This document shows positions 57,953 to 64,000 of a DNA stretch of 64,000 bases, piece by piece; position 1 is the first letter of the stretch; every line of letters begins with the position of its first letter. Below the pieces are notes generated by a model. That model was not told the origin of the DNA and ran no database searches. It saw only the letters and a list, made by a program, of their open reading frames with translations. Source of the stretch: Molanna angustata (lineage: Eukaryota > Arthropoda > Insecta > Trichoptera > Molannidae); NCBI GenBank assembly GCA_963576475.1, contig OY754969.1, positions 30,239,726 to 30,303,725 on the forward strand, written 5' to 3'. The position numbers were made by a program, and so were the translations under genes.

Positions 57953-58348
57953 CCCCTTATTTAGTAACTATTGTATCTAACTAAAATAAGAACGTACTAA
58001 AATTATAGATTTTAGATTTACGGTCTTATTTCAGTGTTATAAAATATGAACTTGGACCAATTGGAATAGGAACGTACCTATATTGGCCGTAACGTTCTTA
58101 AAAAGTTACTGAATTAGACGTATTATGAATAATGATGAAAATTGTGAAATTTTCATCATTATTCATAATTTTTCAAAATATGTCTAATTCAGTAACTTTT
58201 TCAGAACGTTCCGGTCAAAATAGGTACCTACGCGTTCCTATTCGATTTAGTCCAAGTTGATATTATAACGCTGAAATAAGACCGTAAATCTATAATCTAC
58301 AATTTTAGTCCGTTCCTATTTTAGTTACAATAGTTACTGAATAGGGGG
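57953..58348. mobile_element. 396-bp palindromic MITE flanked by TA
   Basis: The arms (about 57953-58145 and 58155-58348) begin CCCC(C)TTATTTAGTAACTATTG and are near-complementary throughout, with a centre at GAAAATTGTGAAATTTTC. TA lies on both sides (57951-57952 and 58349-58350), fitting a Tc1/mariner-type target. No ORF. Confidence 0.87.
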
Positions 58349-58661
58349 TATATTGACACACAATATAAAAACATCGGACTATCAATCATTTAAATATTTT
58401 AGTATTAGGTAGGTACTCAAATATCCCAATGTCTGCTTTTTTACATATATACTTGCTTTCCCGATTAAGAACGAGTTAATAATATCGTTGTTTGTCATAT
58501 TAACTAAGTTTGCTTTGTTAGTCGTTCGTATATTTGTTTTATTTAACAAATATAAATACGTAAATTATCACCTAATACTACAAACATTAATTTGTGTACA
58601 TAAAATAACAGCAAAGTGAAAATTACTTTATTTATTTAAGTAACAAATACTGTCTTACAAA

Positions 58662-58966
58662 ATGAACAAAAAAATACTTTTATTTTTTATTTCATTTTAT
58701 GTAGCTTCTCGGGTAACTAACCGGCACTATGTCAAATAATTATTTAACAACACGCACCCAATAACAAGTTGCCACATTCTGGAGACTTACGATTATTAAT
58801 CGTCTCACAGATCCAGACTGAAATCGAATCCGGGATCAGCAGTCAGATATATAAACACAATATTTCACGCGACGGAACAAACTTCAAAAAACTGGTAACA
58901 GACTGGCTGAAAGTAATCGCAGAATACAATATGCACATATACCTACTGTTAAATATCCTAACATAA
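58662..58966 (+). CDS. Hypothetical small secreted peptide (two exons), speculative
   Basis: ATG at 58662 opens MNKKILLFFISFYVASR, a good signal-peptide shape. A GTAACT donor (58713) and an AACAAG acceptor (to 58768) would remove 56 bases and join in frame to LPHSGDLRLLIVSQIQTEIE through NISRDGTNFKKLVTDWLKVI to a stop at 58966, giving 82 residues. Without splicing the frame stops after 26 codons. Base composition from 58770 to 58930 is clearly less AT-rich than around it. An AATAAA is at 59268. No family is recognised and no homology is claimed. It could equally be chance or a degraded repeat. Confidence 0.2.
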
Positions 58967-59952
58967 TTCACTACTCTCTGCCTTCATGAGCTGTGAATCT
59001 ATACCATTGCTTGGTGCCATTCATCATTTCCATTACAATTTCATGTCTCAGTAACTGAGAGGTCACTGTATGTTTAATTATTACTGTTAATTCTTTTGCA
59101 TTCAATAACATGTAACCTTAGACCAAATTGAAAAAGTACTACTAGAAGAGTCAGAACTGACTCGTCTAGTGAGGCAGTAAATTTCCAAATATGATTAATT
59201 GTACTTAGTATGTTTATTATTAAGTCTTTTTTAATATAGTTAAATTTTTGCTATTGTAATATGTTGAAATAAAAGAAAATAAATTATTAAATTTCAAATG
59301 AACAAAAAATAGACCAGTTACGTTTGTCCACAGATGATGATCATTTAATAATCAGTATTTTACCTACATTACAACAATAAATAAATATAGTTAACAATTA
59401 TTAGTACGTTGTTATTAAAATTGAGCGAAGAGTTCGTAGTAATTATTTATTTTACACACCACTGCGCCTTGTTCGTTATGGGGTAGGCAGTGACAATTGA
59501 AAGCCACACTGTTGCCTCGATCACCTTAACACGATCACATATTCATGAGTCGGCCAGATAAAATATGTAATAAGAGAGAGATGTACACATAGATATATAT
59601 TTTCTCTAAACCATAATATATTCATCTTATGATTCCACGGTTCGTTTCGAGAGTGACGCCCTCATACAGCATTTCTTGGTACATCACTCTCGAAATGATT
59701 CGCGATCTTGAAACAGATTGGACAAGTGGTTTATAACAAATGATTGGTAATGTATGTAACATAACATAACACATTTGTTTCGAAGATTTTATTAAAATAA
59801 ACCGCCGAGTGTTGTATCGTTTTCTGGGATCATTGTTTATTCAATCTTCGTGTTATCTGATTAGAAACTTATGGTATAAACTTTGTTGTATGAGTTTGTA
59901 CAGAAATATTTGTTGATCTATATATTGATACGTGAAACGAAAACTTAGAAAC
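58967..59952. other. Gene-free interval
   Basis: No coding region recognised. A short inverted pair (TCGAGAGTGACGCC and CACTCTCGAAATGA) lies near 59645-59700. 59455-59500 resembles a degraded repeat end (GGGGTAGGCAGTGAC). Confidence 0.4.
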
Positions 59953-60045
59953 CCTTTTTAAGCAAATTGCGCGCACGGAGGAGTTCGAGATTTGGGATAG
60001 TTGCAGTTTGTATGGAGGAGTGCAGAAAGCTAAATTTATATATTA
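59953..60045. repeat. Dispersed repeat of about 95 bp, copy 2
   Basis: Partner of 57795-57890: CCTTTTTAAGCAAATTGCGC, GCACGGAGGAGTT and GGAGGAGTGCAGAAAGCTAA. Confidence 0.6.
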
Positions 60046-60339
60046 TATCGCTACTCCCACCACCACCCGCTCTGCATATGGGTACTATAAACGGCCCCTT
60101 CACAGAACGCTAAGTGAGCGACAAGAAAAAAAATGCATAGCACGAAAAGTAGCTCATGGAGCCCTCTAGATTAGTAATCTCGGCACCATAGTGCAAAAGA
60201 AAAATCGACGAATGTGAATGGAGGATTCACACTCGGGGACTTCAGATCTTATAAATGAGAAATATCAGGGGTATGAGCAAGATCTCTGTAAAAAAAAATA
60301 ACCTACTGGGAATCTAACAATAGTAAAGCACCATAACTA

Positions 60340-61290
60340 TGACAAAACTTTTTAAAGGCTTTAAAATTGTTCTTCGAGATTACAAAATCCGCGTGACCAA
60401 TGGGACCTTGAAGAGGCCCACGGACAGCAACGAGGAGCTCCGATCTAAAAGAGGACACCATTGGGTGGCAACACTCTCACAGGATATGTTCCGAAGTTTG
60501 GTCTGGGCACTGACAGAACTGACATGAGGCGGAGGGGGCAATATTAAATCGGTGAAGATAACTCTTGAAATTTCCGTGTCCTGTGAAAAATTGAGAAGTC
60601 CAGAAGTCGGGGACAACCCAAGAAGATTTAAGTCGAGTCCTCACGTCAGGAAAAAATAAAAACGATATTCTTCCCACTGAGCAAGCCATCCAACGGGACT
60701 GCCAGATATTCAGCAAATTTTCGAAAACACTTCTTTCAAGATCACTGCGTGACACTCGGCCCTCAGGAGGGAAAAGAAGAACATTTCCAATTACAGAAGA
60801 ACGACCCCGCATTAGATTGAAAATAGCACCTCTACGCTGCATCTCCAGATCTAAGGGTGTCATGCCCGTCAATATAGGCAATGCTTCGGTAGGACTCGTA
60901 CCATATGCTTTGGACAAAGCTATAAGAGCGAATCTTTGGCCTGAGAGCAAAATTCTACGTATATGTTGAAGCTCACAAGCGTGAGACCAACAGCCAGCCG
61001 CATAGCAAGCAATGCCGAGGTAAACTGCCTTATAGAAAAGACAAGAGACTCGAAACTGTAAACCCCATTTTGCCTTGGCGATGTGTGAGATTTTTAAAAA
61101 AGCAGACTTAGCTTTGTCGACACACAATCGTGCATGATTTTTAAAACTCGGTCCTCTTTCCAGAACAACTCCTAAGCAAGTGAGTTGATCCCGAAAACTT
61201 ACATTAGTTCCTAAGAACTTAATAGACGGCTGTCTTTGAAGTAAGCCTTTGAACACCAAGCCATATGTCTTATTAAGAGCAAATTATATA
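60340..61290 (-). pseudogene. C-terminal region of an R1-clade-like LINE, with a nonsense codon
   Basis: The minus frame opens NKTYGLVFKGLLQRQPSIKF and continues LTCLGVVLERGPSFKNHARL, GTSPTEALPILTGMTPLDLE and FFTGHGNFKSYLHRF. It then has a CQFCQCPDQTSEHIL cysteine-histidine cluster. KTYG..LKG, YLGV.......F..H and G.F..YL.RF...PS..C..C.....T..H are typical of R1/Waldo-like elements. An in-frame TGA follows HIL at 60477, after which the same frame continues ECCHPMVSSFRSELLVAVRG to about 60340. The catalytic reverse transcriptase core is absent. Confidence 0.78.
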
Positions 61291-61292
61291 TG

Positions 61293-61622
61293 ACATGTGC
61301 ATAGATTAATAATAAAACTATAGAATACTCATTCCCATACAATACCTCACTGAAAAAGTGAAGCCGTTTTATTGGCCGACTCGTGTCAATATATGTATGA
61401 CTCTGCTGGTAGACATTGTTCGTATAGTACTACTCGTTATGACTACGTAAATAATTTTGCAAGCAGTTAAAAAATTCCCTATTTAAGAACGTATCACGCA
61501 GACGGCCAAATGATCAATGAATGCTCGTAGCAAAATGTTGACCAAATTAGTCAACATAAAGCAGTCGCGTTTACTGCAGGCTAAAGAGTATTCTATACTA
61601 TTATTATTCTATGGACATGTGT
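61293..61622. mobile_element. MITE with about 36-bp inverted ends
   Basis: Left end ACATGTGCATAGATTAATAA, then ACTATAGAATACTC. The right end is the complement of CACATGTCCATAGAATAATA, then GTATAGAATACTC. The interior is about 255 bp and contains CAACATTTTGCTACGAGC-type sequence and no ORF. Target duplication is uncertain. Confidence 0.6.
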
Positions 61623-61675
61623 TACACATACATTAAATTAAATAAAAAAATATTTCGCGTCAATCAATCAATCAT

Positions 61676-61745
61676 ATATAGAACTCCATAAGATAATAAT
61701 ATCCATGATATGGGTTATCACGAGGGTTTTGATTCCACCATTTGA
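61676..61745. mobile_element. Half copy of palindromic MITE family E
   Basis: ATAGAACTCCATAAGATAAT, CCATGATATGGGTTATCACG and AGGGTTTTGATT match the right half of the family E copies. The terminus is lost (CACCATTTGACGG). Confidence 0.7.
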
Positions 61746-61811
61746 CGGACGGGCTTTCTAGCATCGCTCATTCTTTTTATGTGGCCAAATCAGGGCATTT
61801 ATTTTCATCTT

Positions 61812-61992
61812 TTTTTTATATAAAAAATGTATATGTCCTTGTTAAACAAGTACATATACATCTTCCTACGTTCCCTAAAATAAGCATAAATGCTTGTGCT
61901 ATAGGTGAACGAAATCGGTCGAGGCAGGATTCGAACTCGCGACCACTGGATTACTAATCTAATGCGCTAACCGCTCTGCCATCGACCCATCT
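61812..61992 (-). mobile_element. tRNA-derived SINE family A, copy 4
   Basis: Inverted and near full length. From the right: GATGGGTCGATGGCAGAGCG, TTAGCGCATTAGATTAGTAA, CCAGTGGTCGCGAGTTCGAA, TCCTGCCTCGACCGATTTCG, then the body and an A-rich 3' end. The B box GAGTTCGAATCC is intact. Confidence 0.88.
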
Positions 61993-62799
61993 TAACCCAT
62001 CCATCTTTCTCATGTTTGTTTCAATCGTGCATTCGCGTCGGATACTTCATTTCTTCTTTTAATAATAATAGCCTTTATATATACATAGTTAAAGAGAAAA
62101 TTCAGAGAAAATATGGTTTTCGTATGAACTTCTTAAACCGTATATGTATTTTTATTAATTACATATTCCTATTGTTGACCGAAAGAATTTTGTACGGACA
62201 TCAAGTAATCACCTTGAAGATCGCCCTGTGATGGCGTCGAAATAATTATGTTGGAATTCTGTACATTATGGTCTATTTATTTTAATGTTGTTCTTCGCGT
62301 GGAGGATTCACGCATGGCCGCTGGTCCTCGAAATTGCTGTTTTAATAATTATTAATATATGTATCTTATACCTATTTCTATCTCAATATTCACCGCTTTC
62401 CTCGGCTTAGCTTGCGAACAATGCAATCGTACATTATCGTAGTAGTTCTGCAGATTGTTTTTTACGCTGTGGAATATGCTTGGTGTATAACAAGTTTTGT
62501 CTAAAAAGAAAACAAAACATTCGAGACATTCTGTTGCCAATAATAATACAGGGACATCCCTAACATATTGGAGGGTAATTAACAATGACCAATTATTATG
62601 CACTAATTTTTGAATAGTGATAGTTTTTTACTAATGTTGTGTAGATACAATTATTTTATTATAAGATATGGTTTATGTAGCATAGCACCCCTGCTCATGG
62701 ACTGAAATGGACCTTACTAATATTTTATACCGTGTGTTCGTTTGTCATTTCATTTAAGAGGACATAATATTACGCTAAATCTAGTAACTAGAAAACATG
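61993..62799. other. Gene-free stretch
   Basis: AT-rich. The short frames at 62016-62231 and 62352-62603 have no recognised domain. Confidence 0.4.
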
Positions 62800-63345
62800 A
62801 TATATTAAAACCGCCTAATTCACTATGAAGTTACGCGTTAGTAAGGGAAACTATCGCGTGCGTTAAAAAGGTTTATATGTGATTTAAATTATCGGAAACC
62901 CAAAATTTGTTGATTTTTTGCATTTTAAGAACAAACCTTAGTTGAAATGAAAAAACTTTATAGGTCATTCACTTTGATTTTATGCACTCTTTAAGCATAA
63001 AATATAAAAGATTTAATTCTCTACGATACATATGGAGTAATTTAAAAAAAATAAGATATTTTTAGTATTTTTTTTATTACAGTTTAGGCTGAATTTTAAA
63101 ATTGTGTGACGAACATTCACCAGAGAAATGTTGAAAACACTATTTTTTCTATAAACACATTGTTTAACATGTTTCAGGAATTTGATTTGAAATTGGGGTG
63201 TTTAGGTGTATATGCCCCCTTAATATTTTCATTGTTATCTAGAAATACACTTTTTACAACATTAATTTATAAATATGTAAAAAAGTTTAGCATTGGTAAT
63301 GAGATAACTCGTGCCCGGGCGAATGTTAAAATATTTTTTTTTATT
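62800..63345. repeat. Dispersed repeat D, copy 2
   Basis: Colinear with 12990-13590: AACTATCGCGTGCGTTAAAA, GATTTAAATTATCGGAAACC, TTTTAAGAACAAACCTTAGT, TTGATTTTATGCACT. It is not interrupted by the SINE present in copy 1. Confidence 0.65.
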
Positions 63346-63364
63346 GACAAACTTTTTAACATCT

Positions 63365-63490
63365 AGAGACGAAGTTGGGATATTATAGAAGAACCAGGAA
63401 CTCAAGGCACCTACAAGACTTACGACCTGTCATCGGCTGGTTCACGTGATCACTTTATGCGCTTGCCCAACGTTCGCAACGTATATTTTA
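63365..63490 (+). repeat. Single arm of repeat F
   Basis: GAGACGAAGTTGGGATATTA, CAAGGCACCTACAAGACTTA, CGACCTGTCATCGGCTGGTT, GTGATCACTTTATGCGCTTG match the left arm of 55830-56475. Downstream, GCCATCTATTGAGAAAG resembles the spacer of that fold-back. Confidence 0.8.
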
Positions 63491-64000
63491 ATAATTCACC
63501 TGAAAATAAGACATTAGTACTATTGCCATCTATGAAGTAACGAAGAAACCTTTTTTGTAACGCCATCTATTGAGAAAGTGGTTTATTTGTAAACAAATCG
63601 GTCAAAATAATCATTGAACTTTTATCGTGTAGTTAAGTTTAATTTTCAATTTATATAAAAAAAATTTTGTTTTGAAATAATATTTTTTCGCTACGATTCT
63701 AATTAATTAACATTGACGAAAAAATCTATACTGGATATGTTGTATAATTTTTTATGTTACAGTTTTTACCTATAGCATGATGCAACTCTACCCAAAGTAT
63801 GAAAATAAAATCTTTGGAATTTTACCTGTTTTTCTCACATTTCATTTAGTTTACCGCGTATCCTATCGTTGAAATAATTACCTATTACATATTCTACACA
63901 GTTTGAAATCTGCAAAAGTTCTATTTTTTTATTTGAGTAGATTAATTTACGTAGGTACCTACCATTTATATGTACAAATATTTTATATTTTTTATGATTG
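63491..64000. other. AT-rich right edge, no gene recognised
   Basis: May include further repeat F spacer sequence up to about 63600. GTAGGTACCTAC occurs near 63950. Confidence 0.4.

Overview
The window looks like an AT-rich, repeat-dense insect nuclear genome. The evidence is spliced genes with GT-AG introns of 0.1-6 kb, a painless-type TRP channel, many non-LTR retrotransposon remnants, tRNA-derived SINEs and several kinds of MITE. The order cannot be fixed from sequence alone. The recurring GTAGGTACCTAC-like motifs resemble moth genomes, but beetles and other orders cannot be excluded.

Three host genes are supported. (1) A group A bHLH transcription factor on the minus strand (14251-14925), with five near-perfect 70-bp tandem repeats directly upstream. 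(2) A gamma-tubulin complex component 2 gene (GCP2/Grip84) on the plus strand, rebuilt here from 13 phase-consistent exons between 21543 and 44479 (689 codons). Its C-terminal exons were not found in the window. (3) An intronless 956-codon painless-like TRPA channel on the minus strand (47088-49958). It lies immediately 3' of the last visible GCP2 exon, either nested in a GCP2 intron or tail to tail with the gene. A possible small secreted peptide (58662-58966) is only a hypothesis.

Everything else is mobile or repeated DNA. 1-13 kb: LINE fragments (Jockey/CR1-like, RNase H-bearing, RTE-like) and three SINE families. 16-21 kb: two copies of a Helentron-like non-autonomous element, one interrupted by a perfect (TA)158 tract, plus a hAT MITE with a perfect 8-bp target duplication. 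GCP2 introns: a 1.27-kb fold-back element 9 bases after the exon 2 donor, a TTAA-flanked MITE, an apparently intact 992-codon retrotransposon of the restriction-like-endonuclease type, a frameshifted mariner, 2 kb of tandem repeats, and a Harbinger-like remnant with a MADF start. 44.8-58.4 kb: further hAT MITEs, long palindromes and an inverted dimer of the Helentron-like element. 60-64 kb: an R1-like LINE remnant, a SINE and dispersed repeats.

No rRNA, CRISPR array or bacterial-type operon is present. The tRNA-like segments are SINE heads. The most notable items are the intact-looking RLE retrotransposon with a hairpin over its first ATG, the nested-palindrome fold-back beside a splice donor, the Helentron-like family, and the GCP2/painless arrangement.
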